Notes under the pieces: model-generated
Database searches by the model: none
The model's input: only the letters and a program-made list of their open reading frames with translations
What the model was told of the DNA's origin: nothing
Position numbers and translations under genes: made by a program
Assembly (NCBI GenBank): GCA_010909165.1
Contig: VJWM01000314.1
Coordinates: forward strand, 1-64,000
Source of the DNA: Anthoceros angustus
Lineage: Eukaryota > Streptophyta > Anthocerotopsida > Anthocerotales > Anthocerotaceae
Length of the DNA: 64,000 nucleotides
Direction of reading: 5' to 3'
In this document: one piece after another, positions 11,461 through 20,829 of the stretch
How the letters are laid out: every line of letters begins with the position of its first letter
How positions within the stretch are numbered: the stretch's first letter is position 1

Positions 11461-11496
11461 GGAGCTCCTATAAGAGGGAGGAGCTCCCATAATAAA
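11461..11496 (+). promoter_or_regulatory. TATA box enclosed by an 8-bp inverted repeat, with AATAAA
   Basis: GGAGCTCC (11461-11468) and GGAGCTCC (11480-11487) flank TATAAGAGGGA. The arm is self-complementary, so the pair is both a direct and an inverted repeat. AATAAA follows at 11491-11496. The same CTATAAGAGG core recurs in the minus-strand LTRs at 19.7-23.1 and 46.4 kb. I infer an LTR promoter driving the plus-strand gag remnant downstream. Confidence 0.55.
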
Positions 11497-11499
11497 ATG

Positions 11500-12590
11500 T
11501 CATGCCTTGCTCTCGACTGTGTGCTTGTCTTGCTACACAAGCGTGCGTCTTAGCAGTGAGGGTGCATGGTGTCTGGTAGGGTCTTGAGGTGCGGTGACGG
11601 GGTGAGGCGGGGCCCAAACCTTTCTTTCGGAGGTAGCATGGGTAGCGTTGGCGGTGAGGAGCGGCATTGTGGTTGCGATGAGCAGTGAGTAAAGGAAGAC
11701 CCCTAGCAAAATCCGGCCGCGGGCGTCACTTGCAGCCAAATGTCGGCCTAGGTGAGGCAATGCCCTATGATCTGAGGCGATTCTTTGGGAGGCGAGGCGC
11801 CAGGCGATAGTTAGCTAGGAAGAGTGGAAGAGGATTAGAGAGGAGAAGAGAGAGAGAGGAAAGAGAGAAAGAAAGAAAGAGAGCGAGGCGAGAGTGAGGC
11901 GAGAGAGGACGAGAGAGGGAGGAGCTAGAGGATAGGGAGCAAGAGAGGAGAAGGAAGGAGCAAGAGAAAAGAGAAAAGACAAAAGAGAAGAGAGGAGGAC
12001 GAAACCTAGAAAGAGAGGGAAGGTGGAATTTCAAGGGCATGACAAAGCTTGAGGGGCGGCCCCAAATTTGTCATGAGAAGGGTCTTAGGGAGTGTAGGAA
12101 GCTACCGGTGGGAGGATTGCCTTTGCGGTGATTTGGGGTCCCTGGTCGCCGCCAGTTGCCTCTCGCGACGTGGGTCCGCGCCGACGAGTCATCGCGCGTG
12201 GTAGTGTGACTTCACCGGTGGGTCACCAGGCGGCTGGTAGGAGGCGGTTAGTCAGGCGCATGCAGGGAGTCGAGAGTCGAGGTCGGTGAGGGCGCACCTC
12301 CATCCGGTGGAAGGGCTCCCACTCCTTCCTGGGGAAACCTGTCTGAACCGCTGGGATAAGTGTGGCTCTGAGGCTGAGGTTCCGGGGTCCGAACCTCCCA
12401 CCACATTTTTGCCGTTCTTGGGTGTGTGTTTTCTTTGTTCGAATGGAGAGTGTGAAGATGTCGTCATGACCGGAGGCGTGGTGAGCGAAGAGCATCCAGG
12501 AAGGTCATCTCCATATATTTCACCAAGAGAGTTGCGAGCGACACGGAGGAATCAAGCTGCGAGAAAGAAGTAAAGGAAACGCTCGAGGGG
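11500..12590. other. Leader-like region with a purine-rich tract
   Basis: Between the LTR-like promoter and the gag remnant there is no recognisable protein. 11812-12020 is almost pure GA on the plus strand (GAGAGA, AAAGAAAG, GAGGAG). Such tracts can be a polypurine tract relic or low-complexity DNA. The remainder is GC-rich and non-repetitive here. Confidence 0.4.
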
Positions 12591-12599
12591 AGGAAGAGG

Positions 12600-13385
12600 A
12601 TTTTGTGCCTTCACCGACGCACTTGAAGAAGAAGATTTTGCACTTCACGGTGAAGGTGAAGAGTTGGAAGAACCAAGAAGGAAACAAGGTGATCCGAAGT
12701 GCGGGTGCGACATTGGAAGACGATTCTACGGAAGTCCCGAAGGCAATCGACGGTACCCTCCGAGGAGACACGTTGCGAGTGTACCAGCGGAAGGTCGCGG
12801 CACGTTCGCTGATGAAGCAGAACCGGTGGTGTCCGGTTCGTCGATCGATCGATGTTGGGAAGCGGCGCAAGGGGTGCAACACCGGACGATCGGCGTGCCC
12901 AACATGAGTGGAGTCGGCGAGGAGGCACCACGGTAGGAGGTGGCTCATTGCACCACATAGTCGGCAATGTGAAGTTTGGAGACAAGAAGAAGGGAGGCGC
13001 AGGCTTTTATTCCGCGTTTGAGCATGTCTCTCATGCTAATTTAGAGGATTATTGACGGACCGTTTGCGAATTTTTCGGGTTTGTTAAGAGGACACGCTGT
13101 GATGGTACGATGGGACGTATGGGGATGCTGCCAAATCAATTTGGGAAGACTTCAAATCGAGTTCCTAACAAGGTTTAGAGGTTGAGTCACGGACATCATA
13201 CATTGGCGAGATTGAGGACTCTCCAGAGGAGAAAATATTTGTGATTCGTGGAGAGGTTCTCACTACTTGGATCGCGTTCCAAGGTGTAGACCGATTGTTC
13301 GAGGAGGTCCTACCACGATGGGCTATTCAGATGAGCGTGCGCGTTAGAATTGGTTTTGTAAGTGGGTTGCCCAACCGTATTATCG
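12600..13385 (+). pseudogene. Ty3/gypsy gag remnant (plus strand)
   Basis: The plus strand encodes NVKFGDKKKGG and then FEHVSHANLED at 12960-13052. After a frameshift come RFRGLSHGHHTLARLRTLQR scraps near 13170-13220. The same two blocks, VKFGEKKKGDDAEAF..FEHVSHANLED and FLNRFRGL..TLGKLRTLQGR, occur in the minus-strand gag at 40.3-43.8 kb, so this is an older relative of that family. Gag forms the particle that packages the RNA. The copy is truncated and frameshifted, with no zinc knuckle and no pol behind it. Confidence 0.75.
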
Positions 13386-13431
13386 TAAACTTCGTGTCGT
13401 GAGACACCCGTGAGGTCCACATTTACCCTCA

Positions 13432-13671
13432 ATGTCGCTTGTAGTCACAGGATTCGCTCCCAAGGGAATGGTTTGTGCCAAAGAGCTATCTTCTATCACT
13501 ACCAACCTTTGCCTAAGCACAGGCGCGGACGCTACCACTTCTGGCACCTATCTACTCAACTCGACTACCTCTGTCTTATCCAACTACGGATCTAACTTCC
13601 CGACGCAAATCTCGTTCCACGACCCGTTTCGAGCCACTACCACGGTGACTCTCACTACTACGGGTAGTTGA
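13432..13671 (+). CDS. Unidentified 79-residue Ser/Thr-rich ORF
   Basis: The frame opens at an ATG (the same frame is open from about 13408) and ends at TGA. It reads MSLVVTGFAPKGMVCAKEL and later ATTTVTLTTTGS. Its composition (abundant T, S, N, few R) is unlike the element ORFs around it. It lies just after the decayed plus-strand gag. It could be a captured exon piece or chance. No signal peptide or known motif is clear. Confidence 0.3.
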   Translation: MSLVVTGFAPKGMVCAKELSSITTNLCLSTGADATTSGTYLLNSTTSVLSNYGSNFPTQISFHDPFRATTTVTLTTTGS

Positions 13672-13832
13672 CAACCACAGTGGGTCCCACACCAAACCCT
13701 AGCAACTCATCTACGCGCATGCGGATCCCATCACGGGCGGCCGCTGCTCCCGATCGGTGTTATTTGCACTCCACACTTCATGCACTCCGATTCCTAGGGA
13801 CCAAAGTTCCTAGGATACCTCATCACGCTCTC

Positions 13833-13853
13833 CACACACACACACACACACAC
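13833..13853. repeat. (CA)n microsatellite
   Basis: About ten CA units in a row. Confidence 0.95.
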
Positions 13854-13859
13854 GGAAAG

Positions 13860-14878
13860 GCGCCACACCCACGATTTCCACGAAGCGTTGTTTCCTTGTG
13901 CACTTTCCCTTTGCAAGCAGGTTGAGTTTCACAAACCACACACAACTCTTCCTTAACGTCCCAACTCATCTCCTTCTCTTTCCCCATGATCTCACACCTC
14001 GCATAGCAGCATCTGACTGATCTCCCTTCACCCGATCTCTTCTCTTCTCTCTCTCTCCCTCAATTCGCGCCTTCAACCCATCCACTCAAACACTCTCGAT
14101 TTGAACACGAGGATCAAGGTGAGAAGAAGAATCCTCGCGTCACTGACGCGTTGAGCAAGCTCGAGACCCGCCCGCCAATCCTGGTTTCCTCCTCCGTTGT
14201 CGCCAAAATTGCTCCATCACCCTCCTCCCGTTGCGGAGCAAATCGACCACCCTAGGGCGTCTCGCGCACACCACCTCATCGGTCACGTCTCCAACCCACC
14301 ACGAGCGTGGGGATCTCAACCGAGTTATCTGTGGGCAAGTTGCCCTCTTATACATCGGCCGGGCGCTGTTTCCCAGTTTCTAGATCTAAAAGCTATAGGG
14401 GGCGCACCCACAATTCTAGCGATCTTAGGTCCGGTGCATCCTACCCAAATTTCATTCCTAGGATGCTACCACCTATTGCCTACGCTATCAGCGCGCCCTC
14501 CCGACTTGGCCGTCCTCCAGCCGCCGTCCTCCGTCGCCGCCCGCCACGAGGCCTCCACCTCACTTGTTGGGCGTAAGGTTTTCCCACGGGACTTCCACCT
14601 TCCACGCCACTGTGGACGGTTCCTCATCCACCCAAGCTTTGGACCTCCTCTTCCTTAACTCCTCCAAAGTCGCCTCCGCATAATAGGGGCCAATCCCCCA
14701 CCTCGGCGCAATGGTGTATACTTGGGTCCTCTCACTTGCGATAGGTAGGACTGATCCCTCCTATTTCCACCGCACATGGGCGGTGAAGTTAAGCACGCGT
14801 TCCCCATTCACATATAGACCCGAACACGTAAGTTTCCTCATCCATGTGCCGCAACATAATAGGACCTCTGTGAGGTGC
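13860..14878. other. Stretch without a recognisable gene
   Basis: 13900-14100 is C/T-rich. 14190-14660 has an open plus-strand frame of about 150 codons, rich in P, H and S, whose opposite strand is arginine-rich, so neither is convincing. No repeats shared with the rest of the window were noticed. Confidence 0.35.
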
Positions 14879-16270
14879 TTACCCCCTCCTCCGTAGACTA
14901 CACACAGTTGCACGGTCCATGTCCTCGCGGGGTGCCCGCGTCGCGATCCTGTCGCCCAGCCATTGCTTGCTTCCGCTACCAGTGAGTAGTCTCCTGACGG
15001 CCGTCGTTGGTCCGGCCCACAGTAGGTGTTTGACTACCTTGGTTCTGCGTCCTTCCTTGTTAGTGCCTTCCACTACCCCGGTCGTAGTCACGCTACCTCG
15101 CTTCCCTTCTCTTTTGGTTCGACCCATGCCTCATCCCTTTCCCGTTTATACCGTTCCGGACTTATGGACCTTCTCCGAGGCGCCCCTCTGCTCACAGGCT
15201 GTAACAACTCCACGCATCTCTGGTTTGTCTGGGCATCCTTGATTTGAGCCATGGCGCTTCCTGCTTGACTTCGTCATGGCGCGGCTTCTCACAGGCCTGC
15301 AAATCCTCTGAAGCTTGGCTCTTATCTCCTCTAAGGCCGCTTGTCTTCCTCCGGTTGCTTGCGCTTGGGCCTCCTTAAATCAAACACGGCCTTCACCACT
15401 TCCTCCGCCGCCCTTGCTGAGCGGTGAGCTAGGCAGCAGTCCTAACTCGTCCGCAGGCCGGATCGCCGATGTCGGTCCGGCTCTGTAATTCCACTGCTGC
15501 GGCGGCCCCAGGCGCCATCCTCATCAGCGAGCACTTTCCTTCCCAACAAAAGTCGCACCCCTCACCAATTCGGTGCGTCCACCTCTTGTTGCCGGTGGGT
15601 CCTTGATCTCTTCCATCTTTGAGGAGGGTCCATCACGAAATTGACTAATCCACAGGGGTTGATTCCTTCGCTCCGGTCAATAAAATTGTCCTCCTCGGAT
15701 CGCGCCTCCTCTTGCCACCTCAGTCACCGTAAAATTGTCACCTTCTCCATGAAGCCCGGCCGACTTCACGGGCCCCGGCTCGGACTTTCCAATGGTCCAT
15801 GTTTGGCCATTGGTAGCATAATCTCATTGTGACTTTAAGCCATCATACCGCGTGATCCCTTGGCTTTCATGCCTCAGGCTCGGTGACACCTCGCCGTAAT
15901 TTCTGTGATCAGACTCGAGGTTCCCCCTCCGCCTGCGCGCCATCCCGCTTCGCCTTCCATTTCCTGACTTGCGACTTCAGTGAGGTCGGCCTGCCACATT
16001 CGCCTCTCGCTCTCCAAGCGATGCACACAGTCCATCTCGGAAATGCGACTCCTCGACCTCACGCTCCACGATAGTTGCGCTCCACTCCTCGCTGTCGCTC
16101 CGGCCCGCCTTCACGCTCAGCAGAAGTGAGCGCAAATATCACTTTTGGTTTCCTTAGGTTAAGTTTGACATCTGGCCCCTACCCTTTGGTTGTCTTGCCA
16201 AATCCAGTGCTTGATGTTCCCAATTCGCCCTCATTCGGAGGCGGTGCTGGCAGTGCGTGCTCCTAACTCG
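14879..16270 (-). pseudogene. Decayed element coding region, coiled-coil type
   Basis: Minus-strand pieces such as RISEMDCVHRLESERRMW and VASQEMEGEAGWRAGGG (15874-16062) are charged and helix-forming. Base composition (CCTCCG-rich on plus) resembles the left arm at 0-1.9 kb. I see no RT, integrase or knuckle motif. It is most likely another old copy of an element ORF, at low confidence. Confidence 0.3.
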
Positions 16271-16983
16271 GGCAGTTCCATCACCAAATAACACCCCCTA
16301 CCTCTTCATTATAGACCTTTAGTGGATATCGTCCTGGGCCAGGAACATAGGGTTTGACCTTTATTATCTAACCTAGGTCAAAGAACTCCGCCCAAGGACA
16401 TTTCTTTATGAATATCCTCAACTCTGCAGTCAATCGACTTATTTCACACCTCTTAGCAAAAACAAAAAAATTCACTTGAGGCTCCATTTAACGATTCCCA
16501 TTTCGAACTTTCACCCACTAAGATGGATGTTCTTTGGCCGAGAGGAGCACTACTGTTAAGGACCTTGAAGTTGGTGATAGATTCACGGGTCTTGCGCCTC
16601 GAAGGCGAAGCGGAGGAGCATAGGAAGCAAGGAGTCGGATCCTCCGAGCTCTCCCTCGCCTCTCATTCTTAGCGCTTCTTCCACGGTCGCGACCGGCGAC
16701 AAGGAAGTCTTGCATGAGTCTACGGATGGTGCGCCTCGCGCCTCTGAGGAGAATGTATTCTCAGAAGATCGAAGCGAAGCGCTCCGGCCGGAAAAACGAA
16801 GGTGAGGCGCCCAAGATGGGAGCAACGCGCGTGGTGGTGGAGAGTCTAAACTTAGCGTTGAGGCTTTGACAAGAGATTGGTAGTGAGGTCAGCGGTTCGC
16901 CCCAGGCGCTAGGAGATCTCATCTTTGGCGGGAGCCGATTCAGTGTATTATTCTCTGTCACCAGGCCACTCTGAATCGAGAGT

Positions 16984-17370
16984 GTGTCAAAGCGCCCAGA
17001 CATGCTTAATATCCAACCGGTGAAAGCCTACACACCGGTGACTACTTGGTATGTTGATAAACTTACCAAGCCTGGCATTACGACCGCAATCAATAGACCA
17101 ACTTACCAGCAACAGTTCCTTCGAGGACTTTCGAGTCTAGACCGGTTCCACGAGGGACCTCGTGGGCGGATCCTTCTGGCGTCCAATATCATTCCTCAGG
17201 ATGTTGTTTTAGCGTGGAATGAACGGTCACTGCACGTTGTCGAACCTCGGCATGCAATGTGCCCTTCGTACAAAGGGGGCGTGGGAGATGTGCCGGTTGT
17301 CCACGTCTTGCCTATCGGCCATAGTATCACCAATCCAGCGGAGTTCACAATCCCCATCAACACGAGCTGA
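16984..17370 (+). CDS. Hypothetical 128-residue ORF outside the repeats
   Basis: The uninterrupted frame starts MSKRPDMLNIQPVKAY and includes TYQQQFLRGLSSLDRFHEG, RILLASNIIPQDVVLAWNER and HVLPIGHSITNPAEF. It is one of the few longer frames here with balanced amino-acid composition and no match to other parts of the window. No TATA box or known domain is obvious. The opposite strand is also open and hydrophobic over part of it. It could be a fragment of a host gene or of an older element. Confidence 0.35.
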   Translation: MSKRPDMLNIQPVKAYTPVTTWYVDKLTKPGITTAINRPTYQQQFLRGLSSLDRFHEGPRGRILLASNIIPQDVVLAWNERSLHVVEPRHAMCPSYKGGVGDVPVVHVLPIGHSITNPAEFTIPINTS

Positions 17371-17379
17371 CCATCGCGG

Positions 17380-17985
17380 TAGCTAACTGCGCGGTGTTGA
17401 CGGTGACGGAAGAAGAAGAACCACAAGAGGCTTTGCAGGTCTACTCGGGGATTGTGGAGAGGATATACTGAGAAGTAAGTGATGGAAAGATCTTCTTGGT
17501 GGCTAGGGTCACCCACCAGCGATCCAGCGATGAGAAGAGCGAAGGGTAGGCCAAGCCCAAAGGAAAGCATGAAGAAGAGGAAGGTCTTCAGAGATTCACC
17601 TTGTCCCACACACAAATGAGACACCTAATCCCGGTGTTGGAGGAATCCGGGCAGAAGGAGTCTCCCGGAGGTTCACAGAGGAGGTTTGAACCACCGGAGG
17701 AGGTGGAGACCTACGTTTCCACCGAGACGCCAATGAGATTCTGTGATAGGTTGGAAGATGAAGCAGGAGGTGACGGCTGATCGAAAAGGTTTCTTTTGCT
17801 GAATCTGCGGTGGTGACAGGTGGAGGCAGCGAGCCTTGAGAGGCGCCAGTGAGGAACAACCGAGAGTTGTTCGCCCTCGCTAATCTTCGGAACCGCAAGA
17901 GGTTTTAGCATCAGATTTCTAGCTTATCGCTATGATCAAGAGTTTGTAGTGAGCTTGGAGCCCTCTTGGCGGTGAGTCAAGATCG
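17380..17985. other. Flank before the LTR-type array
   Basis: Non-repetitive sequence with short broken frames on both strands. It ends abruptly where the GACCCCTGGTTCACACGCGATTTCG repeats begin near 18010. Confidence 0.35.
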
Positions 17986-18208
17986 AGGAAGATCGTGAAG
18001 GAGGCGTCTGGGGACCCCTGGTTCACACGCGATTTCGTCCCTACTTCTAAGACCAAACTTCTCCACTCGGGGCGCTCTTTTACTTGCAGTTGGGATTCGT
18101 CCCTACTTCTAAGACCAAACTTGACCTACAGCGACACAAAACAATTGCGGGTCACCTCGTGACAAGGAGCCTACCAGGCGCCCGGGGACCCCTGGTTCAC
18201 ACGCGATT

Positions 18209-18340
18209 TCGTCCCTACTTCTAAGACCAAACTTCTCCACTCGGGGCGCTCTTTTACTTGCAGTTGGGATTCGTCCCTACTTCTAAGACCAAACTTCTCC
18301 ACTCGGGGCGCTCTTTTACTTGCAGTTGGGATTCGTCCCT
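18209..18340. repeat. 62-bp tandem repeat, two full copies
   Basis: CGTCCCTACTTCTAAGACC..GCAGTTGGGATT repeats at a 62-base step (18209, 18271, then a truncated start at 18333). Confidence 0.85.
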
Positions 18341-19196
18341 TAGGCACTTGCAGTTGGGATTCGTCCCTTAGGCTCTGCACTGTGGCCTTCCACATACAAC
18401 CTCCCTTGGGTGACCCTCTGCGGTCACCTCGTGACAAGGAGCCTACCACAGGCGCCGGGGACCCCTGGTTCACACGCGATTTCGTCCCTACTTCTAAGAC
18501 CAAACTTCTCCACTCGGGGCGCTCTTTTACTTTGTGAAATCCTCCTCCACCAGCAAGTTCTTCCTTGGGCGGTTGCTATGAGTTTGACACGGGGCGAGAA
18601 CCTCGAGTCTTTCCTGTAGTCTACCCTCAAGCCGAGAGTTCTCGGGCATTTGCCACACACCCAAAGCAAAGCAATTTCACAGCAACCATTCACAAGGGAG
18701 CAACTCGTTTAGGCACTTGCGTGAGCAAGTCCTCCACCAGCAAGTTCTTCCTTGGGCGGTTGCTATGAGTTTGACACGGGCGCCGGGGACCCCAGTTCAC
18801 ACAGCGATTTCGTCCCATGAGACTTGTGTGAAAGTTCGAGGTCTTGTGATGCCCGTCGCTACTGCTGACACACTTCTCGGCCTTCTAAACAAGCAAGGCA
18901 CCCTCTACTCTCCCTCTTCGGTGCACCACTTGCTTGAAAAATCGCCAACCTCGACCCTGGCGACACAAAACAATTGCGGGTCACCTCGTGACAAGGAGCC
19001 TACCACGGGCGCCGGGGACCCCTGGTTCACACCGCGATTTCGTCCCATGAGACTTGTGTGAAAGTTCGAGGTCTTGTGATGCCCGTCGCTACTGCGGTGA
19101 CACACTTCTCGGCCTTCTAAACAAGCAAGGCACCCTCTACTCATCTTCTCATCTCCTCATCCTCTTCCTTGGGCGGTTGCTATGAGTTTGACACGG

Positions 19197-19672
19197 GCGC
19201 CGGGGACCCCAGTTCACACGCGATTTCGTCCCATGAGACTTGTGTGAAAGTTCGAGGTCTTGTGATGCCCGTCGCTACTGCTGACACACTTCTCGGCCTT
19301 CTAAACAAGCAAGGCGCCCGGGGACCCCAGTTCACACAGCGATTTCGTCCCATGAGACTTGTGTGAAAGTTCGAGGTCTTGTGATGCCCGTCGCTACTGC
19401 GGTGACACACTTCTCGGCCTTCTAAACAAGCAAGGCGCCCGGGGACCCCAGTTCACAGCGATTTCGTCCCATGAGACTTGTGTGAAAGTTCGAGGTCTTG
19501 TGATGCCCGTCGCTACTGCGGTGACACACTTCTCGGCCTTCTAAACAAGCAAGGCGCCCGGGGACCCCAGTTCACAGCGATTTCGTCCCATGAGACTTGT
19601 GTGAAAGTTCGAGGTCTTGTGATGCCCGTCGCTACTGCGGTGACACACTTCTCGGCCTTCTAAACAAGCAAG
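19197..19672. repeat. Four tandem copies of a 117-121-bp chimeric unit
   Basis: Units begin at 19197, 19314, 19435 and 19554, each GCGCC(C)GGGGACCCCAG..ATTTCGTCCCATGAGACTT..CTAAACAAGCAAG. The last two are exactly 119 bp and almost identical. The unit joins two blocks that are separate elsewhere, meeting at the shared GGCGCC. This is recent local amplification of a chimera. Confidence 0.9.
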
Positions 19673-19717
19673 GCGCCCTCTACTCATCTTCTCATCTCCT
19701 CATCCTCTTCCTCCTCC

Positions 19718-19726
19718 TCTTATAGG
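19718..19726 (-). promoter_or_regulatory. LTR TATA box (CCTATAAGA on minus)
   Basis: The minus strand reads GGCCTCCTATAAGAGGAGGAGG, with TATA between CCTCC and GGAGG arms. This copy lies only 50 bp before the LTR-edge sequence at 19776. Confidence 0.5.
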
Positions 19727-19775
19727 AGGCCTTCCACTAACACCTACACCTCTAATCCTCTACTCTCCCTCTTGG

Positions 19776-19800
19776 TGTGGTAGGAGAATCAGGGCACTCC
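19776..19800 (-). other. LTR edge sequence TGTGGTAGGAGAATC
   Basis: Identical to the edge beside the primer-binding sites at 44116 and 45095. On the minus strand it would be the LTR end ..CCTACCACA. Here it is flanked by array sequence with no primer-binding site, as expected for the 3' LTR end or an internal duplicate. Confidence 0.55.
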
Positions 19801-20741
19801 CAGGTCCTCCCACTATAAGCGGCCACACTTATCCCCGTCGCTTAAATGCGTTGGGTTTCGTCCCATGAGACTTGTGTGAAAGTTCGAGGTCTTGTGATGC
19901 CCGTCGCTACTGCGGTGACACACTTCTCGACCTTCTAAACAAGCAAGGCGCCCTCTACTCTCCCTCTTCGGTGCACCACTTGCCTTTGCTTGAAAAATCG
20001 CCAACCTCGACCCACAGCGACACAAAACAATTGCGGGTCACCTCGTGACAAGGAGCCTACCACGGGCGCCCGGGGACCCCTGGTTCACACGCGATTTCGT
20101 CCCTACTTCTAAGACCAAACTTGACCTACAACGACACAACACAATTGCGGGTCACCTCGTGACAAGGAGCCTACCACGGGCGCCGGGGACCCCAGTTCAC
20201 ACCGATTTCGTCCCTACTTCTAAGACCAAACTTCTCCACTCGGGGCGCTCTTTTACTTGCAGTTGGGATTCGTCCCTTAGGCTCTGCACATGGCCTTCCA
20301 CTAACACCTACACCTCTAATCCTCTACTCATCTTCTCATCTCCTCATCCTCTTCCTCCTAGTCTAACCTCGATTCGGGCTTCTTGGTTTCGACTCGCCCT
20401 TACAGCTGGCACAGGGTCCGCCTCCACCAGCAAGTTCTTCCTTGGGCGGTTGCTATGAGTTTGACACGGGGCGAGAACCTCGAGTCTTTCACTGTAGTCT
20501 ACCCTCAAGCCGAGTTCTCAGGCATTTGCCACACACCCAAAGCAAAGCAATTTCACAGCAACCATTCACAAGGGAGCAACTCGTTTAGGCACTTGCGAGC
20601 AAGTCCTCCACCAAGCACTCACCACCGCGACTTCCTCTCTGCAGACTGTTGGCTCACGGCCACGAAATTCCTCTGTAATGGCAAAGGACTCGATGAGCGT
20701 GGGCGCAAGACATGATACTTTACTTTGTGAAATCCTCCTCC

Positions 20742-20750
20742 TCTTATAGG
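20742..20750 (-). promoter_or_regulatory. LTR TATA box copy (further copies at 21737-21745 and 23136-23144)
   Basis: TCTTATAGG on plus, in the conserved block ACTTTGTGAAATCCTCCTCCTCTTATAGGAGGCC. It is preceded on plus by ATGATACTTTACTTTGTGAA and followed by CACATACAACCTCCC. Three such promoters are spaced about 1.0 and 1.4 kb apart. Confidence 0.6.
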
Positions 20751-20829
20751 AGGCCTTCCACATACAACCTCCCTTGGGTGACCCTCTGCGGTCACCTTTT
20801 CCAATATTCTATTATTTCCTACATGACAT

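Noticed and set aside
14197-14658. 153-codon plus-strand frame
   Set aside because: P/H/S-rich composition with an arginine-rich opposite strand, typical of GC-rich non-coding DNA. No motif.
17196-17624. Hydrophobic minus-strand frame resembling membrane segments
   Set aside because: It overlaps the more balanced plus-strand frame, and its Leu/Phe content reflects the GAAGAA-rich opposite strand.
19197-19672. CRISPR-like regular spacing
   Set aside because: Units are whole 119-bp tandem copies without unique spacers, in a plant-type retroelement.
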